DNA from: Candidatus Methanoperedens sp. | GTDB taxonomy: Archaea > Halobacteriota > Methanosarcinia > Methanosarcinales > Methanoperedenaceae | DNA: 46,372 bases | Assembly: GCA_023249275.1 (NCBI GenBank) | Contig: JAHFCV010000001.1 | Span: forward strand, 1-46,372 | Direction: 5' to 3' | Notes under the pieces: generated by a model | What the model was told of the DNA's origin: nothing | Databases searched by the model: none | What the model saw: the letters and a program-made list of their open reading frames with translations, nothing else | Position numbers and translations under genes: made by a program | Part shown: in pieces, positions 40,376 to 46,372 of the stretch | Position numbering within the stretch: the first letter of the stretch is position 1 | Layout: every line of letters starts with the position of its first letter

Positions 40376-40681
40376 ATGGGAATTGTAATATCTAAAAATA
40401 ACGTTCCGATTAGATTGCCTGATGAGAGATGGTTTCACATCACAGAGGAGCACTCTGAGATGGCGGGCTATTATTTCGAAGTCCTTGAAACAATAGAGGA
40501 GCCTGAGATAATCTATGAAGGTAAAACAGGGGAACTTCTGGCTGTAAGGAACATAGAAGAAGGTAAGTATATAGTGGTAATATATAGAGAATTAAGCAAA
40601 GAAGATGGATTCGTGATAACTGCCTTTATAACGAAACAAAAAAATAAACTTGAGAGGAGGCGAAAAATATGGAAGCGATAG
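40376..40681 (+). CDS. Putative toxin nuclease of the PBECR-like fold
   Basis: The start is the ATG at 40376 with AGAGG just before it (MGIVISKNNVPIRLPDERWF). The 101-aa protein has RWFHITEEHSEM, LETIEEPEIIYEGKTGELLA, YIVVIYRELSKEDGFVITAF, which I match to the PBECR group of barnase/EndoU/RelE-like nuclease folds: a His near the start, Glu/Arg residues in the sheet and a conserved DGF end strand. Several relatives are encoded next to DUF2283 proteins, as here, where the next gene overlaps by 13 nt. RNA cleavage as a growth-arrest toxin is inferred from this pairing. Confidence 0.75.
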   Translation: MGIVISKNNVPIRLPDERWFHITEEHSEMAGYYFEVLETIEEPEIIYEGKTGELLAVRNIEEGKYIVVIYRELSKEDGFVITAFITKQKNKLERRRKIWKR

Positions 40682-40923
40682 AGGTAAAAAAGGTACTGAC
40701 ACTCGTACCAGAATTACTGGATGTTCCATATTCAAGGGTCTGGACTGCATACGATAAAGAGGCTGACGTCCTGTATATCAACTTCAAAAAGCCAAGCCAT
40801 GCAGATGATTCAGAGCTTACGGATGATGATGTCATAATCAGATATGAAAAAGGAGAAGTTATAGGATTCACTATACTTAATGCGAGTAAAAGAAAGTCTT
40901 TAAAACACAGGCGCGGCGCATAA
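40669..40923 (+). CDS. DUF2283 protein, probable antitoxin
   Basis: The 84-aa protein has the DUF2283 core VWTAYDKEADVLYINFKKP, ELTDDDVIIRYEKGEVIGFTILNASKR, a small beta-rich fold often found beside BrnT- or PBECR-like toxins. GGAGGCG lies before the ATG at 40669. It overlaps the putative toxin by 13 nt and is followed 13 nt later by a CopG-type antitoxin gene, so the three form one unit. Antitoxin function is inferred from family and context. Confidence 0.82.
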   Translation: MEAIEVKKVLTLVPELLDVPYSRVWTAYDKEADVLYINFKKPSHADDSELTDDDVIIRYEKGEVIGFTILNASKRKSLKHRRGA

Positions 40924-40936
40924 AAGAGGCTTTGCA

Positions 40937-41191
40937 ATGCCAAAAAAGGTTAAACAATTGCCTGAGGAATTCAAAACACTGGAAGATGCTGCAGAATTCT
41001 GGGATACGCATGACATTACTGAATTTATGGAGGCACTGGAAGAGGTTGATATGAAGGTTGACCTTCAAAAGAGGCATTATTTGATAGAACTGGATAAGAA
41101 TACCGCTCTGCTGATACTTAAAAAACCTGTTTACTGGGGCATTGCCGATTCATCAGAAGACATCGACAAACATCTATATGAAGAAAGATGA
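40937..41191 (+). CDS. CopG-type antitoxin (BrnA/CopG_antitoxin-like)
   Basis: This 84-aa protein carries the signature LPEEFKTLEDAAEFWDTHDI, which I recognise from the CopG antitoxin family (FWDTHD core), normally paired with BrnT-like toxins. The C-terminal half (KRHYLIELDKNTALLILKKP, then YWGIADSSEDIDKHL) is not the usual short ribbon-helix-helix tail and may instead be a beta-rich partner-binding part. No BrnT is seen; the toxin candidate here is the PBECR-like gene two positions upstream. The gene ends 27 nt before the convergent aspartase stop. Confidence 0.75.
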   Translation: MPKKVKQLPEEFKTLEDAAEFWDTHDITEFMEALEEVDMKVDLQKRHYLIELDKNTALLILKKPVYWGIADSSEDIDKHLYEER

Positions 41192-41218
41192 GCCTGCTGA
41201 TTGAGCACTTAATCGCTA

Positions 41219-42652
41219 TCATCGTGCTTTTTTCTTATACTCCCTTATTTCCTCAATTATCTTCCTATCCACAACCCCCGGCTCTGTCATCTTTCTGGCA
41301 TCAAGTATCTCGTTCAAGTACTTCTCAGGAATAATATCTTTCTCAACAAGCACCTGCCTCAACGACTTATTCTCAGCGAGCGCCGTCTTTACAAGCTGCG
41401 CCACGGCATCATAGCCAATATAAGGATTTAGTACTGTCGCAAGGGCATGGCTGTTTTCAAGAAGTTCGGCGCACCTTTTCTCATCCACTGTCATGCCTGA
41501 TATGCAGTCTTCCCTGAGCATCCGGACAGTATTCGTCAGCATTTCAATACTCCACAAAAGGTCAAATGCGATAAGAGGCGTCATCACATTGAGTTCCATC
41601 TGCCCCGCCTCTGCTGCCAGCGCCACCGCATGGTCGTTGCCCATGACCTGGAAGCATACCATGTTTACTGCCTCCGGAATCGAGGGGTTTATTTTCCCAG
41701 GCATTATGGAAGAGCCTGGTTCAACTTCAGGCAGGATTAATTCGGCAATGCCTGTTTTTGGTCCCGAATTAAGAAGGCGCAGGTCGTTTGAAATCTTGTT
41801 AAGCTCAATTGCCAGAATCCGCAGTGCGCTGGATACATCCACAAAACCCGCCATGCTCCAGTGGAGCATGATGCTGTTCCCCTGATAAAACTCAAAACCT
41901 GTAAGTTTGCCCAGTTCCGAAATAATCGTCTTTTTGAAATCCGGATGCGTATTGATGCCTGTGCCAACGGCAGTCCCGCCGATTCCCAGCTCCAACATGC
42001 TGTTTTCCGCGGCGGTAATTCGCACGATGCACTTCCCAAGCGATGCCGCATAACCGCCAAACACCTGACCGTACCTTATGGGCACAGCATCCTCAAGATG
42101 AGTCCTCCCGACTTTGATAACATGGTCGTATTCTCTTGATTTTGCAAGGAACCCGGCAAATATCTTTTCCAGTTCCTCGATAAGAGGCGGCATGGTGAGA
42201 AGCACGCTCAACCGTATTGTGGTTGGTATCACATCATTGGAGGACTGCGCCATGTTTACATGGTTGTTGGGGTGAACGAGGTGATAATCGCCGGGTTTTC
42301 CGCCCAGTTTTTTAATCGCGACATTGGCAATGACCTCATTCATATTCATGTTAAAAGGCGTTCCTGCGCCTGCCTGGAATACATCGAGTATGAACTGATC
42401 GCTGTATTTGCCTTGAATAACCTCATCCGCAGCCTGGATAATGGCATCCCCGATTTTTTTATCAAGCATGCCGAGCTTCATGTTTGCCAGCGCTGCTGCT
42501 TTCTTGATGATGGCAAGCGATTTTATGAACTCAGGCTTGGCGCGAAGCCCGCTTATCCTGAAATTTTTAGAGGCGCGCGTGGTGAATGCGCCGTACAGGA
42601 CTTTGTCGGGAACTTCGATTTCGCCAAGGCTGTCTTTTTCGGTTCTGGTCAT
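41219..42652 (-). CDS. aspA: Aspartate ammonia-lyase (fumarase II/aspartase superfamily)
   Basis: The 477-aa protein has the superfamily signature GSSIMPGKINPSIPE at residues 313-327, QAGAGTPFNMNMNEVIANVA, HPNNHVNMAQSSNDVIPTTIR and KVGRTHLEDAVP. The VIPTT form after SSND fits aspartase better than fumarase C, although FumC cannot be ruled out. The reaction is aspartate to fumarate plus ammonia. Its own promoter (TTTAAATAT at 42691-42700) and an AAGGTG ribosome site precede the ATG. In a window with amino acid dehydrogenases and an ADP-forming acyl-CoA synthetase it fits amino acid breakdown or aspartate-fumarate exchange. Confidence 0.88.
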   Translation of the reverse strand: MTRTEKDSLGEIEVPDKVLYGAFTTRASKNFRISGLRAKPEFIKSLAIIKKAAALANMKLGMLDKKIGDAIIQAADEVIQGKYSDQFILDVFQAGAGTPFNMNMNEVIANVAIKKLGGKPGDYHLVHPNNHVNMAQSSNDVIPTTIRLSVLLTMPPLIEELEKIFAGFLAKSREYDHVIKVGRTHLEDAVPIRYGQVFGGYAASLGKCIVRITAAENSMLELGIGGTAVGTGINTHPDFKKTIISELGKLTGFEFYQGNSIMLHWSMAGFVDVSSALRILAIELNKISNDLRLLNSGPKTGIAELILPEVEPGSSIMPGKINPSIPEAVNMVCFQVMGNDHAVALAAEAGQMELNVMTPLIAFDLLWSIEMLTNTVRMLREDCISGMTVDEKRCAELLENSHALATVLNPYIGYDAVAQLVKTALAENKSLRQVLVEKDIIPEKYLNEILDARKMTEPGVVDRKIIEEIREYKKKAR

Positions 42653-42690
42653 TTCTGCACCTTTATTATGCCTGTATATATTTGAATAGT

Positions 42691-42700
42691 ATATTTAAAC
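42691..42700 (-). promoter_or_regulatory. TATA box of the aspartase gene
   Basis: GTTTAAATAT on the minus strand lies about 40-48 nt before the ATG at 42652, which leaves a short leader of 12-20 nt that contains AAGGTG. Confidence 0.55.
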
Positions 42701-42745
42701 TTGTGAGGGACGGCGCCGGGGCAGCGGAATGAGCCCGCATGGTGA

Positions 42746-42847
42746 GCACTTGCTGTTGAAAAGGGGGGTCGCATCCCTGTTGCGTCGATTATGCCCAGGG
42801 ACAGCCTCATCGCTGCGATTGAACTTGCAGCTAAAAAGATGGGATGA
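42746..42847 (+). pseudogene. Protein-like remnant (33 codons) of an unidentified gene
   Basis: Between two in-frame stops the sequence reads ALAVEKGGRIPVASIMPRDS, then LIAAIELAAKKMG and TGA. The composition, helix pattern and codon use are those of a real C-terminus, while the bases upstream (GAGGGACGGCGCCGGGGCAG) are GC-rich and break the frame twice. I read it as the broken end of a lost gene that I cannot name. The rest of the 42653-43112 interval holds only two promoters, one on each strand. Confidence 0.4.
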
Positions 42848-43017
42848 AGGGCAACGAGCTAAGTGTTTGGTGGCAGTATCCCAGTTATAATTTCCTCTTT
42901 CATAACTTCTTTTTCTTAATGCAAAACCAAGCCAAACTTCAGGATGCAGGCAGCGGGATAGGAGATTTCTGTTTTTTGGGACGATTATAATTAATTTAAA
43001 TTGATAATTTCAAAAGG

Positions 43018-43027
43018 TTTTTATAGT
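43018..43027 (+). promoter_or_regulatory. TATA box of the repeat-rich surface protein gene
   Basis: TTTTTATAGT with a purine-rich AAAAGG before it lies about 87-95 nt upstream of the ATG at 43113, giving a leader of about 60 nt that ends in the ribosome site GGAGAGGTGG (43098-43107). Confidence 0.5.
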
Positions 43028-43112
43028 CTCGAACTGTATCAACTAACCAAGCATAGTTCAATCGCTCAATAAAAGCATTAGTGAACATCATTCACTGGAG
43101 AGGTGGAATATA

Positions 43113-45413
43113 ATGGATTCGAATATTATTTTTAGGGGGCGCGCCCTCAGAATCGCGGTAGGAATAACGGTGCTGGCACTTATATTGCTGGCAGGCGGCG
43201 CGGGCGCGGCTTCAGCGCAGGAATCGACTGGCGAACCCACAGCCATGACATACAAAGGTGAATACAATATCCGCGCAAACACTGTTGACTGGTTTTTTGT
43301 TGGTCTTGGTGGCTATTGGAAGGGCAGTGTAAGGGCTGTCATCCCGTTTGAAATTACGCTTCGGAAACAACAGTGGGGTAAGAAGTTCGAGGGTGAAACG
43401 AAGGTCAAGGTGAACTGGGATGGAGAATGGGGTGAGAAAGATACACTTGTCAAAAAGACGAGCGTCACTGGCACCCTCGCTGGAACGGGGGATGTAATAA
43501 TAAAAGGTGAATTCGACCCTGATAACCCAGAAACAGTACTGATAAGACTTGAAGAAGGAAATTTCTTTAGTCATACATACGTCCAAGACCCAAAACCGTT
43601 AAACAAGGACTCTCTTGGTTATTATCTCAACGATTTTGTTAAACCCGGGGGTATGTTCTACGGACCATTGTTCGATGAGCAGGTGGCTTTTTGGGATGCT
43701 ACTACATCAAAGAAGGTTCTCGGTAAGTTCAAGAGAACAGGCAGTAGCGTTACCGTCAGCAGGTCGGGAAAGGAACTCGGTTTGATGGCTGGCAATTATC
43801 TTAAGGGAGGGCAGTATACGATAACAGCGACGTTGAATCCTGTTTCTTCTTCCTCCACTCCGCTGCCTACCACCATCGCTGCTACGCCTACGCTCACTCC
43901 GACAACAACAGTTCCCCCAACAACAGTTCCCCCAACAACAGTTCCACCCACAACAGTTCCTCCAACAACAGTTCCCCCAACAACAGTTCCACCCACAACA
44001 GTTCCTCCAACAACAGTTCCTCCAACAACAGTTCCTCCAACAACAGTTCCTCCAACAACAGTTCCGCAAACACCTGATATACCCAGCGGTCCGGCTTCTG
44101 GATACAGCGGATTAAATTATACATATTCAGCTTCAGCTTCGGATATTTTTCAATATCCTGTCCAGGTTCTGTATCAGGTTCCGTATCAGGTTTCTTATAG
44201 ATGTGGGTGGTTTGGATGGAAAACTTGTTACAGAACAGAATATCGGACAGAGAATCGGACAGAGTATCGGACAGGGTCTCATAGAGTTAAACTTATTTTT
44301 GACTGGGGAGACGAATCCCAAACTACGACGCAGCTAACAGCATCAGGCAATACTCTGAGTGAATCCCATAAATGGATCAATCCTGGAACTTATGATGTTA
44401 AAGTACAGGCAAAAGATGAATATGGCAATCCCTCGTCTTGGTCAAAATCAAAGATTGTATTCATAACGGATTCCACACCGCCAACAGCTACGCCTACGCT
44501 CACTCCAACAACAGTTCCTCCAACGACCGTTCCGCCCACAACAGTTATTCCGACAACAGTCCCCACCACATCGAATCCACCGATCATAGCAAGCATGACT
44601 AAAGAATACAAAGATCTCAGGGAAAAATTCGAAACTGCATTAAAACGATTCAGGGAAGCAGAGGACAGGCTTAAAGTTGCTGAGGAGCAGTACATATCAG
44701 AAACAGAAGCTATACCCAGAAATGAAGACAGACAGGCTAAAAAAGCAGAACTCTGGAGAAAATTCCGAGAAGTAGTAATAGAATTCCATAATCGAAGAAT
44801 AGACCTGCTTATTGCGGATATCCAACTTCTTAAATATGATGCAAAATTCACTGGAATCAGTGAAACCCTTCCCTTTGACGCATCCTCCACCCTGGACAAA
44901 CACATACTGGAACTGGAAAATATCAGGACAAAAGTTCAACAGGCAACCGAGAAGGATATGAGGAAGATTGATCGTGATCTTAAGAATATAAAAGAAAAAT
45001 TCGAGCTTGAAAAACGCTACTTCAAAGGGATACGGATTAACAACCAGATGGACACATTCTTTGCAAGAACCGATGCCGCCTCGGTCAGAATGAACGAGTT
45101 AATCAAGAAACTTAACGAGAATGGTAAGGATACGTCTAAACTTACCGGAATATTATCGGATTTCAATAATCTTATGAACCAGGCAAAAGAAAACCATAAG
45201 AAAACTCTTGAACTCTTCAGAAGTCATTCAGGATTTGATTCAGCCGGAATGGTAACAGATATCAGGAACGCAGAGGATTTCATCAGGCAGATAAACGAGC
45301 AACAAAAGGATACTGAGAGACTTAGATCTGCAATAGCCGAACTGAGGGAGTTCTTCGGGGAAGCAAAAAGGCTTATTCAAAGCACACAGGATTCCACAGC
45401 GCCAGTAACATGA
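43113..45413 (+). CDS. Secreted protein with Pro/Thr repeat linkers, interrupted PKD domain and C-terminal coiled coil
   Basis: The 766-aa protein has a signal peptide (RIAVGITVLALILLAGGAGA), an N-terminal beta domain (about 45-245), a linker of ten TTVPP units and a TTVPQ, a PKD domain whose first strand (YTYSASASDIF) and core (VKLIFDWGDES, HKWINPGTYDVKVQAKDEYG) are split by a 40-residue insert of QVPY and YRTE repeats around RCGWFGWKTC, a second TTVPP linker, and a C-terminal coiled coil of about 250 residues (LREKFETALKRFREAEDRLK). No C-terminal membrane helix is seen, so it may be released or held by the lipoprotein encoded right after it. The Thr-rich linkers are likely O-glycosylated. 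Confidence 0.85.
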   Translation: MDSNIIFRGRALRIAVGITVLALILLAGGAGAASAQESTGEPTAMTYKGEYNIRANTVDWFFVGLGGYWKGSVRAVIPFEITLRKQQWGKKFEGETKVKVNWDGEWGEKDTLVKKTSVTGTLAGTGDVIIKGEFDPDNPETVLIRLEEGNFFSHTYVQDPKPLNKDSLGYYLNDFVKPGGMFYGPLFDEQVAFWDATTSKKVLGKFKRTGSSVTVSRSGKELGLMAGNYLKGGQYTITATLNPVSSSSTPLPTTIAATPTLTPTTTVPPTTVPPTTVPPTTVPPTTVPPTTVPPTTVPPTTVPPTTVPPTTVPPTTVPQTPDIPSGPASGYSGLNYTYSASASDIFQYPVQVLYQVPYQVSYRCGWFGWKTCYRTEYRTENRTEYRTGSHRVKLIFDWGDESQTTTQLTASGNTLSESHKWINPGTYDVKVQAKDEYGNPSSWSKSKIVFITDSTPPTATPTLTPTTVPPTTVPPTTVIPTTVPTTSNPPIIASMTKEYKDLREKFETALKRFREAEDRLKVAEEQYISETEAIPRNEDRQAKKAELWRKFREVVIEFHNRRIDLLIADIQLLKYDAKFTGISETLPFDASSTLDKHILELENIRTKVQQATEKDMRKIDRDLKNIKEKFELEKRYFKGIRINNQMDTFFARTDAASVRMNELIKKLNENGKDTSKLTGILSDFNNLMNQAKENHKKTLELFRSHSGFDSAGMVTDIRNAEDFIRQINEQQKDTERLRSAIAELREFFGEAKRLIQSTQDSTAPVT
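43905..44069 (+). repeat. Eleven 15-nt coding tandem repeats (TTVPP)
   Basis: Units of the form ACAACAGTTCCNCCN repeat head to tail eleven times without a gap; variation is limited to third positions of the Pro codons until the last unit, which ends GTTCCGCAA (TTVPQ). The low divergence indicates recent expansion or homogenisation by slippage. Confidence 0.92.
44163..44270 (+). repeat. Two sets of three 12-nt coding repeats flanking a Cys loop
   Basis: CAGGTTCTGTAT, CAGGTTCCGTAT and CAGGTTTCTTAT (44163-44198) encode QVLY, QVPY, QVSY. After a 36-nt segment encoding RCGWFGWKTCYR-type sequence, ACAGAATATCGG, ACAGAGAATCGG and ACAGAGTATCGG (44235-44270) encode the TEYR, TENR, TEYR series. The two repeat sets mirror each other around the two Cys residues. 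Confidence 0.85.
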
Positions 45414-45424
45414 GGTGTAAAAAC

Positions 45425-45610
45425 ATGAAAGCTATTTATATAGTCCTCGTGCTTCTGATTGCTGCACTGGTTTCAGGCTGTGTGGATAAAAAGGAACAAA
45501 ATCTTTCCAACACATCCACTGGAGCGATTCTCCCTGAAAAATATGTATCCGAAGTCGAGGGCAACTTGATACAGATCGAATCGATGCTCAATGAAAAGGA
45601 AGAGGATTAA
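45425..45610 (+). CDS. Small lipoprotein downstream of the repeat-rich protein
   Basis: I start at the ATG at 45425 since GAGGTG (45412-45417) is at the right distance; an ATG at 45410 overlaps the upstream stop and would add five residues. The 61-aa product is a lipoprotein: MKAIYIVLVLLIAALVSGCV with the lipobox Cys at residue 19, then a short charged tail with ILPEKYVSEVEGNLIQIESM that could form a helix. It probably sits on the outer membrane face. Its helix might pair with the coiled coil of the preceding secreted protein; that is a guess. Confidence 0.72.
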   Translation: MKAIYIVLVLLIAALVSGCVDKKEQNLSNTSTGAILPEKYVSEVEGNLIQIESMLNEKEED

Positions 45611-45646
45611 CGATTCAGCTTTTAGTGATTTTTTACTTTGCTGAAT

Positions 45647-46267
45647 TTACCCCTTTATCCTCTTCAGCCTGAACGTATTCTCCCGTTCCATCTCCTCAAG
45701 CCTCAGCACGATAAAGTCCTTAGCCTCAGAAAGCTCAGGTATCACCTTGAACTCAAGCGCGTTCACCCTGCGCTTCGTTTTCTCGATATCCTCAAGCAGC
45801 TTCTTCATCGTGGTCTCGATTTCAGCAGCAAGGATGATTTTCTCAACAAGTATTTCATAAGAATCCACAGCCTCATCGATACGCGAGCTTGTGCCTATGA
45901 TGCCGTATCCGTGCTCATCGAGCTTCTTATGCACGCTTGAAGCCTGAATCTTGGGAACCACAACGCCCATCACGTTCTTGCTTTCAAGCTCAAGTTTCGG
46001 GGTGTCCTTGAGCGCAAAAGCCGTGGATTTCACCACAACCACGCCTTCCACCGATTTGGCGATGGCAAGCTTCTGGGAAGCCGCAGCAAACTGCTTCTCC
46101 ACCTCAACCCTTATGCCTTTCGCTTTCTCAAGTATCTCGAAAAGCTCAAGAATCAAGCCATCGCGCTTCATCTTGAGAAGCTTGTGCCCGCTCTGGCTGA
46201 GCTTGATCTTTTTCTTGAGCTCAATGAGTTCCGAGCGTGTGGGTTTTATGTTATCTTTTATAGCCAT
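45647..46267 (-). CDS. atpD: A-type ATP synthase subunit D
   Basis: The 206-aa protein starts with IKPTRSELIELKKKIKLSQS and has GHKLLKMKRDGLILELFEIL, then two long helices with GTSSRIDEAVDSYEILVEKI and TKRRVNALEFKVIPELSEA. This is the central rotor stalk (gamma-like) of the A1 sector that couples ion flow to ATP synthesis. It is the usual gene after subunit B, with 1 nt between, and seems to be the last gene of the operon here since the next gene is convergent. Confidence 0.96.
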   Translation of the reverse strand: MAIKDNIKPTRSELIELKKKIKLSQSGHKLLKMKRDGLILELFEILEKAKGIRVEVEKQFAAASQKLAIAKSVEGVVVVKSTAFALKDTPKLELESKNVMGVVVPKIQASSVHKKLDEHGYGIIGTSSRIDEAVDSYEILVEKIILAAEIETTMKKLLEDIEKTKRRVNALEFKVIPELSEAKDFIVLRLEEMERENTFRLKRIKG

Positions 46268-46268
46268 A

Positions 46269-46372
46269 CTATTCTTTTTGCTCTGCTTTTGCCTTATGAG
46301 CCGGGTGATACTTCTGGATATACTTGTTATCGATTCTTGTGAGCTGCGCTTCCGGAAGCTCAGCTAAAAGTT
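46269..46372 (-). CDS. atpB: A-type ATP synthase subunit B, C-terminal end only
   Basis: Only the last 33 codons lie in the window: LLAELPEAQLTRIDNKYIQK and YHPAHKAKAEQKE, stop TAG at 46269-46271. The segment LPEAQLTRIDNKYIQKYHP is the conserved end of the non-catalytic B subunit of archaeal ATP synthases. The 5' part lies beyond the window edge. One nucleotide separates its stop from the subunit D start. Confidence 0.93.
   Translation of the reverse strand, partial: LLAELPEAQLTRIDNKYIQKYHPAHKAKAEQKE

Noticed and set aside
43905..44069. CRISPR-like regular repeat
   Set aside because: The 15-nt units are head to tail without spacers and lie in frame inside a coding sequence.
43707..44124. 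Minus-strand open frames rich in repeated NCCWR or LLLEEL units
   Set aside because: They are the reverse reading of the TTVPP tandem repeat in the plus-strand surface protein and have no start context or other sequence support.

Overview
The window looks like chromosomal DNA of a euryarchaeon, most likely in the Methanosarcinales. Supporting genes are an A-type ATP synthase (subunits B and D), an archaeal leucyl-tRNA synthetase, a CetZ-type tubulin homologue, an S-layer protein with two copies of the duplication domain typical of Methanosarcinales, and small archaeal families (MTH865-like, DUF2150-like, DUF1786-like). Archaeal TATA boxes precede several genes. A Methanoperedens/ANME-2d type organism is my best guess, but no methanogenesis gene is present to test it.

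Region 1-8.2 kb, all minus strand, reads as one long transcription unit starting near 8208: Roadblock/LC7 protein, double-domain KaiC-like ATPase, two small three-helix membrane proteins, a PhnD-like lipoprotein, a sensor histidine kinase, a single-domain response regulator, a DUF2150-like protein, a hairpin-rich spacer, a SAM methyltransferase and RlmE. The first seven genes are packed with spacings from a 4-nt overlap to 16 nt and look like one signalling module. This is my main candidate for an undescribed system.

Region 8.2-18.1 kb holds leuS, a DUF2298-type membrane protein with an overlapping GT2 glycosyltransferase that lacks a normal start codon, a 52-aa orphan, an FAH-family enzyme, two small plus-strand genes, purE, a 47-aa zinc ribbon, a membrane zinc-ribbon protein and a DUF1786 protein. 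A tRNA-Ser(GCT) at 18.2 kb is followed 0.6 kb later by a decayed tRNA-Ser-like copy.

Region 18.9-28.5 kb carries the 1372-aa S-layer protein, a Sua5/YrdC enzyme, a ferredoxin, the CetZ-like protein with a secreted CARDB/DUF11-type protein, and a Kup potassium transporter. Region 28.6-31.5 kb is an assimilatory sulfate-reduction set: siroheme sulfite reductase-like protein, APS reductase and ATP sulfurylase.

Region 31.6-42.7 kb holds a nucleotidyltransferase with a 53-aa partner, alanine dehydrogenase, an MTH865 pair, a winged-helix regulator, an Asp-variant ferredoxin, a phosphoesterase, a radical SAM protein, glutamate-type dehydrogenase with both subunits of an ADP-forming acyl-CoA synthetase, a three-gene toxin-antitoxin-like cluster and an aspartase. 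The dehydrogenase, acyl-CoA synthetase, alanine dehydrogenase and aspartase suggest amino acid catabolism linked to ATP formation. The last part holds a repeat-rich secreted protein with a lipoprotein, then the end of the ATP synthase operon.

Four intergenic sites carry imperfect palindromes built from short reiterated words; one has 17-bp terminal inverted repeats and looks like a MITE.
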